DNA of 64,000 nt. It comes from Bacteroidota bacterium. GTDB taxonomy: Bacteria; Bacteroidota; Ignavibacteria; Kryptoniales; JAKASW01. The stretch lies in NCBI GenBank assembly GCA_021811615.1, contig JAJZNW010000110.1, forward strand, positions 28,130 through 92,129, written 5' to 3'. The position numbers were made by a program, and so were the translations under genes. This document shows, one piece after another, positions 35,153-44,323 of the stretch (its first letter is position 1; every line of letters begins with the position of its first letter). The notes under the pieces were generated by a model, which was not told the DNA's origin, made no database searches, and worked only from the letters and a program-made list of their open reading frames with translations.

Positions 35153-35560
35153 TCACGAGACTTTGTTCAGCTTTGCATCGGGAATGGTAGGTTGGAAAAG
35201 CTCTATCGGATTGCCCGAGGGGTCTTCGACGAGACACTGTTTTCCGCCGAGCCCTGTAACGATATCGTTCCGAAAACGGACACCTGCCAGCCTGAGTTTC
35301 GCAACTAACGACTCGATATCTTCAACTTCGACGGCGAACCGATTCCACCCGCCCGGTGCGGGCAATGTACCGTCCTGCATTGCCTGACCGCCGCCGGGAC
35401 CACCGCCCGGTTTACTGAGTACCAGACGCAGGTCACCGCGAGACAGCATGGCAAAAGAAGGTGCCGGATGCATGACCTCTTTGAATCCGAGATGTGTACA
35501 GTAGAACGCGATCGCTGCGTCTACGTCATTGACAACATATCTGACCTGGACAGTAGCCAA
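35153..35560 (-). CDS. VOC family (glyoxalase/bleomycin resistance-like) protein
   Basis: This 135-residue protein has paired beta-alpha-beta-beta-beta modules: VQVRYVVNDVDAAIAFYCTH at the start, FAMLSRGDLRLVLS, WNRFAVEVEDIESLVAKLRL and the C-terminal EDPSGNPIELFQP with the metal Glu. The class includes glyoxalases, dioxygenases and antibiotic-binding proteins, so no substrate is assigned. The start is TTG at 35560, with a strong GGAGGAGG 8 bases upstream. It precedes the cupin pseudogene in the same direction. Confidence 0.85.
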   Translation of the reverse strand: MATVQVRYVVNDVDAAIAFYCTHLGFKEVMHPAPSFAMLSRGDLRLVLSKPGGGPGGGQAMQDGTLPAPGGWNRFAVEVEDIESLVAKLRLAGVRFRNDIVTGLGGKQCLVEDPSGNPIELFQPTIPDAKLNKVS

Positions 35561-35675
35561 TTTCTGTTCCTCCTCCGTCGTCTTTCCGGACTTACTCTCT
35601 ACAAACCATCCTAAAATCCGTCAGGCTTAAGTTAAACCGCACCGGCTTTGAATTCACCATGCGTATGGAATGAGC

Positions 35676-36491
35676 TCAATAGCTTTCTTCTTTGGACGGG
35701 AACTTGCCATTCTTCACGTCGTCGATGTACGCGAGAAAGGCTTTGCGCATTTGCTCCGCGAGATTGGCATAATGGCGCACGAACCGCGGCTTAAACTCCT
35801 GAGTCAGGCCGAGCATATCCGCGTAGACGAGAATCTGGCCGTCGCATGCCTGACCGGCTCCAATTCCGATCGTAGGGACCTTCACGGCTTTCGTGACCCT
35901 CGCTGCAAGCTGGGCAGGAATCTTCTCGAGAACTATCGCGAACACACCGGCGGCTTCGAGGAGCTTCGCATCTGAGAGTATCGCGGCAGCTTCCTCCTTC
36001 TCTTCGCCTCGCGGGCGATAGCCGCCGAACTTGTTTATCGACTGCGGCGTCAGACCGAGATGTCCCATAACCGGGATTCCAATTTCAGTCATACGTCCAA
36101 CTGATTCGGCAATGGCCTTCCCGCCCTCGACTTTAACCGCGCTGGCACCTGTTTCTTTGAGGATGCGGCCGGCATTACGGAGCGTCTCTTCCGGATCAAT
36201 CTGATAACTCATGAAGGGCATATCGACCACGACGAGCGCCCGCTTCACCGATCTGGATACCACCTTCGCGTGGTAGATCATTTCATCAAGGGTAACGGGA
36301 ATCGTCGTGTCGTTTCCCTGGAAGACGTTTGAAAGGGAGTCGCCGACAAGAATTATGTCTATGCCGGCCTCATCAAGTACGCGAGCCGTTATGGCGTCGT
36401 AGGCGGTGAGCGCGGCTATCCTATCACCGCTTCGTTTCGATTCCATTATCGTGCGCGTCGTAACTGCCTTCACTTTGCTCTTTTCCGCCAT
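35676..36491 (-). CDS. panB: 3-methyl-2-oxobutanoate hydroxymethyltransferase
   Basis: This 271-residue enzyme makes ketopantoate for pantothenate and CoA synthesis. Typical segments are [71 protein letters not shown] and [20 protein letters not shown]. It is full length and catalytic residues appear intact. It follows lipM by 39 bases, at the end of the lipid A/OMP operon. No other pan genes are in the window. Confidence 0.97.
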   Translation of the reverse strand: MAEKSKVKAVTTRTIMESKRSGDRIAALTAYDAITARVLDEAGIDIILVGDSLSNVFQGNDTTIPVTLDEMIYHAKVVSRSVKRALVVVDMPFMSYQIDPEETLRNAGRILKETGASAVKVEGGKAIAESVGRMTEIGIPVMGHLGLTPQSINKFGGYRPRGEEKEEAAAILSDAKLLEAAGVFAIVLEKIPAQLAARVTKAVKVPTIGIGAGQACDGQILVYADMLGLTQEFKPRFVRHYANLAEQMRKAFLAYIDDVKNGKFPSKEESY

Positions 36492-36530
36492 TTCATTTTC
36501 CTTTCCCGGCAGACAACAGTCGGCCTCTTT

Positions 36531-37355
36531 TCAATTCTTCCTGACATTCGCTTCGGCTGCTTCGCGGGCCGGAAATGATGTGCCTGAGAACACGGCACCG
36601 AACGTTTCCGAAAATCCTTCCTTCAAAACAGCGATAATGTCCTTCCGGTCCACTGCGAAGCCGAGTATCTCGCCGAGAGTCACCGTATGCGACTCAAGGT
36701 CGGCCCTTGTTTTCTCGCGCAACGATTCATCGATATTCAAATAGTTAACGATGCGCTTGTGAAATTCTCCCATCAATATTGAGCCATGCTGGAGTAGAAT
36801 ATCGCCGAACCTGTGCTGCGCGCTACCGACCAGCTTTCTTCCCATGTGTTCGACCTCGAATACGGCGGACGTGGAGAAACAGGGGATGGCTCTCGGGTCG
36901 CGGAAGAGCTTCTGAAAATCCGCGGAGCTGTGCGAGAGGTCGAGTTCGGCACCAAGTTTCCTAAGTCCGACCACGAGAGCTGAGCTTATCCGGTTGTAGG
37001 TTTCACGGACCGAAAGCCCGCCGGTCTCCATAACCACAGAGTAAGTAAGTTCCTCTGAGTGCAGGACCGCCTTACCGCCCGTAGGACGTTTCACGATGTC
37101 GATCCTGTCGATGCGGGCACGCTCAACATTTATGTCTGATTCGTTTTGATTTCTCCCGAGGGAAATACAGAACGGCTTCCATCCGTATAGCCTCAGCATC
37201 GGGATGCCTGTAATCCTGAACTCGTCCACGAGGCTGAGGTCAAACTTCATGTTGAACTCTCCCGGGTTGTCGCGGGTATCGATGAAGAACCACTCCTTTG
37301 AGGCGCGCTTCTGCGGAGAGTCCGACGGCCGATCCAACCGCTCACCGGCGCCCAC
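36531..37355 (-). CDS. Octanoyl/lipoyl transferase, LipM-type
   Basis: This protein of about 274 residues belongs to the biotin/lipoate A/B ligase fold. Motifs are KRPTGGKAVLHSEELTYSVV and the LipM-type CFSTSAVFEVE...GRKLVGSAQHR, with the Cys expected to carry octanoate. A lipoate-protein ligase A is a possible alternative. The best start is GTG at 37355, with AGGAG 6 bases upstream; a TTG two codons earlier overlaps the lpxA stop. It lies within the envelope operon directly after lpxA. Confidence 0.85.
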   Translation of the reverse strand: MGAGERLDRPSDSPQKRASKEWFFIDTRDNPGEFNMKFDLSLVDEFRITGIPMLRLYGWKPFCISLGRNQNESDINVERARIDRIDIVKRPTGGKAVLHSEELTYSVVMETGGLSVRETYNRISSALVVGLRKLGAELDLSHSSADFQKLFRDPRAIPCFSTSAVFEVEHMGRKLVGSAQHRFGDILLQHGSILMGEFHKRIVNYLNIDESLREKTRADLESHTVTLGEILGFAVDRKDIIAVLKEGFSETFGAVFSGTSFPAREAAEANVRKN

Positions 37356-37357
37356 GA

Positions 37358-38137
37358 TCAACTCCTGATTATACCGCGGGAAGAGTTCTTGAGAAAAGAA
37401 AGGATGATGGAGATTTCTTCAGACGGCGGGAAATCGCTTTCGATTTTGCGGATGGCGTCGCTGAACATCAGACCTGAAGAATACAGCACCCTGTAAGCGT
37501 TTTCGACGGCCGTTATTTTCTCGCTCGTGAATCCTCTCCGCCGGAGGCCGATGACGTTCACACCTTCGTACCTCATCGGCTCCCGGCCCGCGAGGACATA
37601 AGGCGGGATATCCTTGGTAACTCTGAAGCCGCCGCCAATCATGCTGTGTGAACCGACCTGAACAAACTGGTGTACAGGAGTTCCTCCCCCGATCGTTACC
37701 CAATCGCCTACCGTCACATGTCCTGCGAGCGCCACCAGGTTCGCGAAGATACAGCGATTGCCGACGCGGCAGTCGTGGGCGACATGGACATTGGCCATGA
37801 GAAGGCAGTCACTACCGATGACGGTCTTGCCGGTCTCGACAGTCCCTTTATGGAGAGTGGCAAATTCCCTTACTACGGTATTGTCGCCTATTTCGAGCGT
37901 GGTCTGCTCGCCTGCAAATTTCAAATCCTGCGGGACGTTGGAAACGACCGCACCATGATGGATCACGCAGTTTTTTCCGACACGCGCACCTGCGGCTATC
38001 AGAACGGAGGAGCCTATGGTACAACCGTCCCCGATAACGACATCGCCTTCGACGACAGCAAAAGGCCCGATTGTGACGTTTTCACCGATTTGTGCCTTGG
38101 GGTTGATTATCGCACTCGGATGAATAGTTGTGGCCAT
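37358..38137 (-). CDS. lpxA: UDP-N-acetylglucosamine acyltransferase
   Basis: This 259-residue left-handed beta-helix enzyme catalyses the first step of lipid A synthesis. Hexapeptide repeats run through the N-terminal half (IHPSAIINPKAQIGENVTIG). The catalytic histidine lies in the ANVHVAHDCRVGNRCI segment, and AGHVTVGDWVTIGGGTPVHQ is characteristic of LpxA. The start is ATG at 38137, 7 bases after the lpxC-fabZ stop; the longer frame reaches into that gene. The adjacent LpxC acts on its product. Confidence 0.96.
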   Translation of the reverse strand: MATTIHPSAIINPKAQIGENVTIGPFAVVEGDVVIGDGCTIGSSVLIAAGARVGKNCVIHHGAVVSNVPQDLKFAGEQTTLEIGDNTVVREFATLHKGTVETGKTVIGSDCLLMANVHVAHDCRVGNRCIFANLVALAGHVTVGDWVTIGGGTPVHQFVQVGSHSMIGGGFRVTKDIPPYVLAGREPMRYEGVNVIGLRRRGFTSEKITAVENAYRVLYSSGLMFSDAIRKIESDFPPSEEISIILSFLKNSSRGIIRS

Positions 38138-38144
38138 CTGGATT

Positions 38145-39563
38145 CTATTTTCCCTCTGCCGGCGAGTTATTGGCATCGACGATAGCCGCAGTCATCTCGG
38201 CCTCAGCGACCAGGGATCCGTCGACAAAGGCTTTCCCTGTCATTGCCGCAATCTTGTTTCGTCTCGACGCCATCTCGAGCTGCATGATGAGCTGGTCTCC
38301 CGGAACGACCGGTTTTCTGAATTTCACGTTATTCAGCGACATGAAGTAAACGAGTTTCCCGTCGGCATTCTCCATGCCGTTGAGAAGGAGGATGCCGCCC
38401 GTCTGCGCCATAGCTTCGACTATAAGGACGCCGGGCATTATCGGCTTTCCGGGGAAATGTCCCTGAAAGAAAGGCTCATTCGTCGTCACGTTCTTAACTC
38501 CGACGACCCTTTCGTCTATCTTGAACTCGACTATCTTATCCACAAGAAGGAAAGGATACCTGTGCGGGAGTATTCGTTTGATGGCCTCGTTGTCGAAGAT
38601 GACTCCCTCAGTCTTCGTGAACTGATACTTCTTGACAATCTTCTTCTGCTGGTAGAGCTTCCTGATTTTTCTGGCGAATTCGACGTTGTGCGGATGTCCC
38701 GGCCTGGCGGCGAGTATCTGCGCCTTCATCGGGGCACCGACGAGTGCCAGGTCGCCGAGGAGATCGAGGAGTTTATGACGCGCAGGCTCGTTCTTATATC
38801 TCAGTGTCCGATCGTTGAGAATACCCGTCGAGCCGAGTATAACCGATCCGTTGATTCCAAGCTTGGTGGCAAGCCTCTTCAGCTCCGCCGCTTCCATTTC
38901 ATCGTCCACTATGACGATCGCGTTCTCGAGATTTCCTCCTCGAATCAGCCCATTTTCCCTGAGCATCTCCACTTCCTTCAAGAAGCAGAAAGTCCTTGCC
39001 GAGGAGAACTCGTTGACGAACTCGTCTTCGAGAGAGAAGAGACCGGTGTGCTGACTTCCGAGCGCCGGGTTTTTATAATCTATCATGATGGTAACCCTGA
39101 AATCGTCGAGGGGGAGGGCGACCATCTGTACATCCTTCTTTTCGTTCAGGAACTCGACGGTTTGGTCGATGATCAGGTAATCCTTCGGGGCGTCCTGGAC
39201 AGTAAATCCGGCTTTGAGCAGCACGTCCACAAAAGGCTTCGAGCTTCCGTCTCCAACCGGAGGCTCGGGTGCATCGAGTTCGATCATCACATTGTCGATC
39301 TCGAGTCCGGCAACGGCGGCGAGGACATGTTCCACGGTGTGGACTTTGACATCACCGATGCCGAGAGTCGTTCCCCGCGACACGTCGACGACGTAATCGG
39401 CAAGCGCAGGTATTTCGGGCTTTCCGCCGACATCGGTTCTTCGGAAAACGATACCGTGATTCTCGGGCGCGGGAAGAAAAGTGATCGTAGATTCGCAGCC
39501 GGTGTGCAGACCCACACCGGAAACCGAGACTTTACTGGTAATGGTACGTTGTTGAACAAGCAT
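38145..39563 (-). CDS. lpxC-fabZ: Bifunctional LpxC deacetylase / FabZ dehydratase
   Basis: This is a 472-residue fusion. Residues 1 to about 302 are LpxC, with zinc ligands H79 (VHTVEHV), H263 and D267 (ARHKLLDLLGD); it removes the acetyl group in the committed step of lipid A synthesis. From about 318, FabZ follows (ILPHRYPFLLVDKI), with catalytic H369 (FFQGHFPG) and E383 (IVEAMAQ); it dehydrates 3-hydroxyacyl-ACP. Such fusions are known in Bacteroidetes and Chlorobi. The two activities compete for the same 3-hydroxyacyl pool. Confidence 0.97.
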   Translation of the reverse strand: MLVQQRTITSKVSVSGVGLHTGCESTITFLPAPENHGIVFRRTDVGGKPEIPALADYVVDVSRGTTLGIGDVKVHTVEHVLAAVAGLEIDNVMIELDAPEPPVGDGSSKPFVDVLLKAGFTVQDAPKDYLIIDQTVEFLNEKKDVQMVALPLDDFRVTIMIDYKNPALGSQHTGLFSLEDEFVNEFSSARTFCFLKEVEMLRENGLIRGGNLENAIVIVDDEMEAAELKRLATKLGINGSVILGSTGILNDRTLRYKNEPARHKLLDLLGDLALVGAPMKAQILAARPGHPHNVEFARKIRKLYQQKKIVKKYQFTKTEGVIFDNEAIKRILPHRYPFLLVDKIVEFKIDERVVGVKNVTTNEPFFQGHFPGKPIMPGVLIVEAMAQTGGILLLNGMENADGKLVYFMSLNNVKFRKPVVPGDQLIMQLEMASRRNKIAAMTGKAFVDGSLVAEAEMTAAIVDANNSPAEGK

Positions 39564-39571
39564 CTATGTGG

Positions 39572-40606
39572 CTACTCCTTGTCTGTCAGTTTTTCTACTT
39601 TGTTGCGCAGTGCCGTAACCTCTTCGATCAGTTCCGGAAGCATTCGAATGGCGCCTTCGATGCGTTTTGCTTCTCTTAATTCCCTCGCGGGATATCCAAA
39701 CAGTATTTTCCCCGGCTCGCTGACGGATTTGGAAACACCGGACTGCCCGCCGATGGAAGTATTGTCCGCTATTTCGAGGTGGCCTGAAATTCCCACCTGG
39801 CCTCCTATAATGCAATGTTTGCCCACTTTTGTGCTCCCTGCGACACCGGACTGCGCGGCCATGACGGTATATTCTCCGAGCACAACGTTGTGAGCAATTT
39901 GAACAAGGTTGTCCAACTTCGCACCCCGGCAAATCCTGGTTTCGCCCAGCGTAGCTCGGTCGATCGAGCAATTCGATCCGATCTCCACATCGTCCTCGAT
40001 TACGACGATTCCGAGTTGCGGTATTTTCTCGTAGCTACCGTCCGCTTTGGGGGCGAAACCGAAGCCATCACTCCCGATGACGGTACCGCTATGTATTATT
40101 ACATTCTTCCCGATCTTGCAGCCGGGATAGACGGTAACGTTGGGATAGAGGAGAGAGTTTTCGCCGACCACGGCCCCTTCGCCGACGACGGAGCCGTGCG
40201 AGATTTTCGCGCCGTCGCCGATTTTAGCGCCGTCCATGATGGAAGCAAATGCGCCGATCCCAACGCTGTTCCCCAGGACGGCTTTCGGGGAAACGTATGC
40301 CGCAGGGTTTATTCCCGGCCACAGCGGATCCACCATTGGCATCGTGGTTTTCAGCGCAAACACGAATGCCACATACGGGTCTTTGGCCCTCAGCAGCGTG
40401 ATATCGCTTCGACCGGATTTGAATTCTTCCGAGACGATCACTGCCGAAGCTTTTGTAGTATCAAAGAACCTCAGGTACTTTGGGTTGGCCAGGAAAGTCA
40501 GCTCACCTTCCCTGGCCTCTTCAATTTTCCCGACACCGGATATTTCTAAATCGGCATTCCCTTCGACTTTCGCCCCGACGAGCCTGGCTATGTCGGAGAC
40601 CTTCAT
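39572..40606 (-). CDS. lpxD: UDP-3-O-acylglucosamine N-acyltransferase
   Basis: This 344-residue acyltransferase adds the second acyl chain in lipid A synthesis. An N-terminal domain (MKVSDIARLVGAKVEGNADL) precedes the hexapeptide beta-helix. The expected catalytic His is in LDNLVQIAHNVVLGEYTVMA. A C-terminal helix (LPELIEEVTALRNKVEKL) completes the family layout. Its ATG overlaps the stop of the upstream OmpH gene by one base (TAATG), so translation is likely coupled. Confidence 0.97.
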   Translation of the reverse strand: MKVSDIARLVGAKVEGNADLEISGVGKIEEAREGELTFLANPKYLRFFDTTKASAVIVSEEFKSGRSDITLLRAKDPYVAFVFALKTTMPMVDPLWPGINPAAYVSPKAVLGNSVGIGAFASIMDGAKIGDGAKISHGSVVGEGAVVGENSLLYPNVTVYPGCKIGKNVIIHSGTVIGSDGFGFAPKADGSYEKIPQLGIVVIEDDVEIGSNCSIDRATLGETRICRGAKLDNLVQIAHNVVLGEYTVMAAQSGVAGSTKVGKHCIIGGQVGISGHLEIADNTSIGGQSGVSKSVSEPGKILFGYPARELREAKRIEGAIRMLPELIEEVTALRNKVEKLTDKE

Positions 40607-41199
40607 TAATGAATGCCCTGGGACGGGTTCTGCGGATTAGTCGTGGGTGTCCCTGCCGGTGAGGTCGTGGAAGGGATCTTCAGTTTGTCGAGAACCTGCT
40701 GCGTCACATCGTATTTAGGATTCGAGTACATGAGAAGAATCTGGCCGCTCTTGTCGAAGATATAATCGTATTTATCTTCCTTGGCGACCTCCTGGATGGC
40801 CTGGAGGATCTTCTCCTGAACGGGGCGCATGATGGCGTTCTGCTGCTGAGAAAGGTCGCCGTTCGGACCAAACCGTTGGTTTCTGAGGTCCACGATTTTC
40901 TTCTGCATATCGCTCAGCTTCTGCTCCTCCTGCACGCGCGCCTGCTCCGGAAGAATGAGTCTTCTTCGCTGGTAATCATTGGCTTCCTGGTTGAAATCGG
41001 TTTGAAGCTTATTTATTTCGCTCTGCCATTGAGCTACCAGGTTATCGAGCTTATTCTGCGCTTCGACGGCTGCCGGAAGTTTCTTCATTATGACCTGCGT
41101 GTCCACCCATCCGATTTTCTGCTGGGCGAATCCTGCGAGGCTCGACAGAAAGATGAAAGCAGAAACGAGCGCCGAAAATTTCAAAACACTCGTCTTCAT
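40606..41199 (-). CDS. Skp/OmpH periplasmic chaperone, second copy
   Basis: This 197-residue secreted protein has signal peptide MKTSVLKFSALVSAFIFLSS...GFAQ, then QKIGWVDTQVIMKKLPAAVE, the OmpH opening. Long helical tentacles with coiled-coil character follow (about 45-120), then IDKS/FDKSGQILLMYSNPKYDVT near the C-terminus. A Pro/Thr-rich tail (STTSPAGTPTTNPQNPSQG) is unusual. It likely holds unfolded outer-membrane proteins for BamA. AGGAAA precedes the ATG. Confidence 0.93.
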   Translation of the reverse strand: MKTSVLKFSALVSAFIFLSSLAGFAQQKIGWVDTQVIMKKLPAAVEAQNKLDNLVAQWQSEINKLQTDFNQEANDYQRRRLILPEQARVQEEQKLSDMQKKIVDLRNQRFGPNGDLSQQQNAIMRPVQEKILQAIQEVAKEDKYDYIFDKSGQILLMYSNPKYDVTQQVLDKLKIPSTTSPAGTPTTNPQNPSQGIH

Positions 41200-41207
41200 G
41201 ACGTTTC

Positions 41208-41759
41208 CTAGTTTCCTTGTCGTGTTAATATATCAAGTACCTTGTAAGTAAGATCGTAATCCGGGTCGGCATAGAGAAGCACCGCCGCCTGGTCGCTCTT
41301 ATCGAAAACGAACTGCATGCGTTGAGACCTTGCAACCTGTGCGATGACGGAATAAACGCGGTCACGTATGGGCTTCAGGAGCTTCTCCCGTGTCTGGTCG
41401 AGCTCGCCGCCCTGACCGACTTTTTCCTGACGATAGGCGAGTATCTGCTGCTGGAGCTGGTTGATTTCATTCTGCGCTTGTTCCTTCGCCTGAGTGGTCA
41501 TCATCGCCGACTGCTTTGTGTATGCGTCTACCTTGCCCTGGTATTCCTTAGACATCTGGTCCACGGTATCGCTCCAAGCTTTCATAAGAGCATCGAGTTT
41601 TCTCTGGGCTGCCTGCGCGTCCGGGAGCTGGTTCAAAATAGTAGCCGAATTGACGTACCCGATTTTCAGCGGCTCATTTTTCGGTGCAGCCGCGAACATG
41701 AAACCTAACGCCGACACTATAAGAGCCGACGAAAGCAGAACGATGAATTTCTCTTTCAC
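41208..41759 (-). CDS. Skp/OmpH periplasmic chaperone, first copy
   Basis: This 183-residue protein has a signal sequence (FIVLLSSALIVSALGFMFAA) and the OmpH fold start LKIGYVNSATILNQLPDAQA, then Gln/Lys-rich coiled-coil arms (SKEYQGKVDAYTKQSAMMTT). The C-terminal segment (FVFDKSDQAAVLLYADPDYD) is similar to the next gene. It starts with GTG, with AGAGG upstream. Tandem OmpH copies after bamA are common in Bacteroidota and Chlorobi. The copies may have distinct clients. Confidence 0.93.
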   Translation of the reverse strand: MKEKFIVLLSSALIVSALGFMFAAAPKNEPLKIGYVNSATILNQLPDAQAAQRKLDALMKAWSDTVDQMSKEYQGKVDAYTKQSAMMTTQAKEQAQNEINQLQQQILAYRQEKVGQGGELDQTREKLLKPIRDRVYSVIAQVARSQRMQFVFDKSDQAAVLLYADPDYDLTYKVLDILTRQGN

Positions 41760-41804
41760 TTCTAACCTCTTTTTTTGTTTAACACAAGTTAACAGTCCTG
41801 AATT

Positions 41805-44168
41805 TCAAAAACTCTTTCCGAACTCGAAATTGAAATGCCATCCGGACACCGGCCCGTTCGGTGTGGTCGAGTCGAAACCGTAGCCGTAATCGAACCCGAC
41901 CAGGCCGATTGGATTAATCAGAATCCTTGCTCCGAAACCGGCAGCCCGTTTTAGCTGGAACAAGTTCGTTTGCCCGAGATCCGCCCAGACGTTTCCACCC
42001 TCCGCGAACAGTAGGACGTACAAGGGCATGGGGTCCTGCAAAACCGAGACGCGGAGCTCCAGCGTCTGCTTGAACATTACGTTGCCGCCGATCGGGTTGC
42101 CGCTCGCATCCTTGGGGCCGACGCTCTGATCGGCATATCCTCTCAAAGCAGTCGTCGAAATATATCCGAGCCCCGTACCGCCCATAAAGAACTTCTCAAG
42201 CGGAGGCGCACCGAGCAGCTTTGTATCTATCAACCCGATCACTCCGAACCTCGTGCCGCTGTAAAGGACCACCTTGTCCGACCCGAACAGCGTGGTATAG
42301 AAATCGGCAGAGAAGACATGCTTGTGGAAACTCGTCTCACCGGGAAGCGGCGGGCCGGCTATTTCGTCCGTCAGAGAGACGTCGGAGCCGACGGTCGGGA
42401 AAATCGGGCTGTCAGTACTATTCCTCGATATTACCTGCGTAAGGCTCACCTCGCTGCTCGGTCCGACGGTATAAAGGAGCGTCGGCCCGCTTATGAAGTC
42501 GTTCTTCTGCGCAGTCACTATCCAGTTGATGCGGAAATAGCGGTCGGGCCACATCAGTCTTCTTCCGATGCTGACAGAGCCGCCGGTCATTCTATAATCG
42601 TAAGTGTATATCTGCCGGGTGTCGAACACGTTCACGCCGAGAGAAGTCGGCGTGTCCATGAACCAGGGCTCTGCAAAGCCCAGAGAGAAAGTACGGTAAT
42701 AGCTGCTCACGCCGAACTGCCACGTGAAATTGAGCGACTGGCCGGCACCGCCCTGGAGGGGGTGGGCGATGTCGAAGTTATTGAAGCTCAGCCCGATCGC
42801 GCCCGTGAAGCCGAAGAGCTGGCTGTAACCGACCGACATATTGAAAGTGTCGCTCGATTTTTCTTTAACACTGTAGGTGACATCAACCGTCGAATCGTTC
42901 ACGATGTAATAGTCTGGCTTGATCTTTTCGGGATCGAAGTAATTCATCTGGGAGAGCTGTCTCACGCTGTTGATTATCATGGCACGGGAGAAATAGTCGC
43001 CAGGGACGGTGAAGAGCTCGCGCCTGATTACCTTGTCCTGCGTTTTGGTGTTCCCGTTGATGATGACCTGTCCGATCCTGAATTGGTTTCGTTCCTGGAT
43101 GGTTATGTGGAGATCCACCGAGTCGGGCGGGACACGGGTCACAGTCGGATCGATGTTCATTGTCAAATAGCCTGTATCGAGATATAGAGAAGCGACGTCG
43201 GTTTGTTCTTTATTCCCGCGAAGGTTTTCGTCGAATTTCACCTCATCGAAGACCTGGCCCGGCTTCATCCCCAGCCGTTCGTTGAGTATGCTTGTGGGAA
43301 ATCTAGTGTTCCCTTCCCAGGTAATGCGCCGTACAAAGTATTTTTTCCCTTCATAGACATTGATATGGATGAACATGTCTTTCTTATTCGGGCTGTACCA
43401 GATCGAATCCGACACGATCGAGGCGTCGATGTAGCCGTGTTTCCTGTAGAAGTCGACGATGTTCTGCTTGTCTTTATCGAATTTTTCTTTGTCGAATTTC
43501 GAGCTTTGCCAGAACATCCACCAGACATCCTCGTGGGTATCCTTCATTGCCCCGCGGAGGTCGCCCGACTTGAAAGCATGATTACCGCTGAAAGTGATCT
43601 TCTTAATTTTGACTTCCTGCCCTTCGTTGATGTCCACGACGAGGTTAACGGGAGCGTCCGCAGTGTCTGCCACAGGCTCCAGTTTTGGAGATATCTCCGC
43701 GAGGAGATATCCTTTCTTCTCATATTTTTTCTTGACGTTATAAACGAGGGTGCTGAGATCTTCAGGGTTGATTATCTGGCCTTTGATAAGGTTGATATCC
43801 TCCTTGATATCCTTTTCGCTCAGCTCGTGGTTCCCTTTGATCACGATGTTGTTGAGTCTCGGGTACTCCTTGACCTTGATCAACAGGAACGCACCATCGC
43901 CGACGCGGTTATCGAGGAGGACTTTTATGTCGGAGAAAATTCCGAGTGACCAGAGCTGCTTAATGGCCTGGCGAATCTTATCGCCGCCTGGGGTAAATTC
44001 CTCCCCCACCTGCAATCCGGAATAGCGGATAACCGCAGACGCCTCAGTTTGCTTGTTCCCTTCGACTGAGATACCAAGAATCTTCAGAGGCTGGGCTTTC
44101 TGTTCTGTCTGCGCGAAGGCGTTCAAGAAGAGGAGGCCGAGGGTCAGAAATACAAAAAGATACTTCAT
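41805..44168 (-). CDS. bamA: Outer-membrane protein assembly factor BamA
   Basis: This protein of about 787 residues starts at the ATG at 44168, with signal peptide KYLFVFLTLGLLFLNAFAQT. Five POTRA domains follow (ISVEGNKQTEASAVIRYSGL at the first). Then comes an Omp85 barrel with the conserved MGG-like insert (FFMGGTGLGYISTTALRGY) and a last strand ending in GKSF, with the C-terminal aromatic needed for insertion. It inserts beta-barrels into the outer membrane. It is followed by OmpH chaperones and lpxD, forming an envelope operon. Confidence 0.96.
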   Translation of the reverse strand: MKYLFVFLTLGLLFLNAFAQTEQKAQPLKILGISVEGNKQTEASAVIRYSGLQVGEEFTPGGDKIRQAIKQLWSLGIFSDIKVLLDNRVGDGAFLLIKVKEYPRLNNIVIKGNHELSEKDIKEDINLIKGQIINPEDLSTLVYNVKKKYEKKGYLLAEISPKLEPVADTADAPVNLVVDINEGQEVKIKKITFSGNHAFKSGDLRGAMKDTHEDVWWMFWQSSKFDKEKFDKDKQNIVDFYRKHGYIDASIVSDSIWYSPNKKDMFIHINVYEGKKYFVRRITWEGNTRFPTSILNERLGMKPGQVFDEVKFDENLRGNKEQTDVASLYLDTGYLTMNIDPTVTRVPPDSVDLHITIQERNQFRIGQVIINGNTKTQDKVIRRELFTVPGDYFSRAMIINSVRQLSQMNYFDPEKIKPDYYIVNDSTVDVTYSVKEKSSDTFNMSVGYSQLFGFTGAIGLSFNNFDIAHPLQGGAGQSLNFTWQFGVSSYYRTFSLGFAEPWFMDTPTSLGVNVFDTRQIYTYDYRMTGGSVSIGRRLMWPDRYFRINWIVTAQKNDFISGPTLLYTVGPSSEVSLTQVISRNSTDSPIFPTVGSDVSLTDEIAGPPLPGETSFHKHVFSADFYTTLFGSDKVVLYSGTRFGVIGLIDTKLLGAPPLEKFFMGGTGLGYISTTALRGYADQSVGPKDASGNPIGGNVMFKQTLELRVSVLQDPMPLYVLLFAEGGNVWADLGQTNLFQLKRAAGFGARILINPIGLVGFDYGYGFDSTTPNGPVSGWHFNFEFGKSF

Positions 44169-44323
44169 CCTTACCAGATTCTTTCCGAGAAATTCATTCA
44201 CTTGGTGATGTCGTAAGCTCGCGTTGGACGCCGCCCTATACGACTAAGTTCCTCTCTTAGACAAAAAAATGACGCGGCGGTTGCATCCCCGGTCGATACA
44301 GCTCTTTTTGGGAAGCAGGTTTA

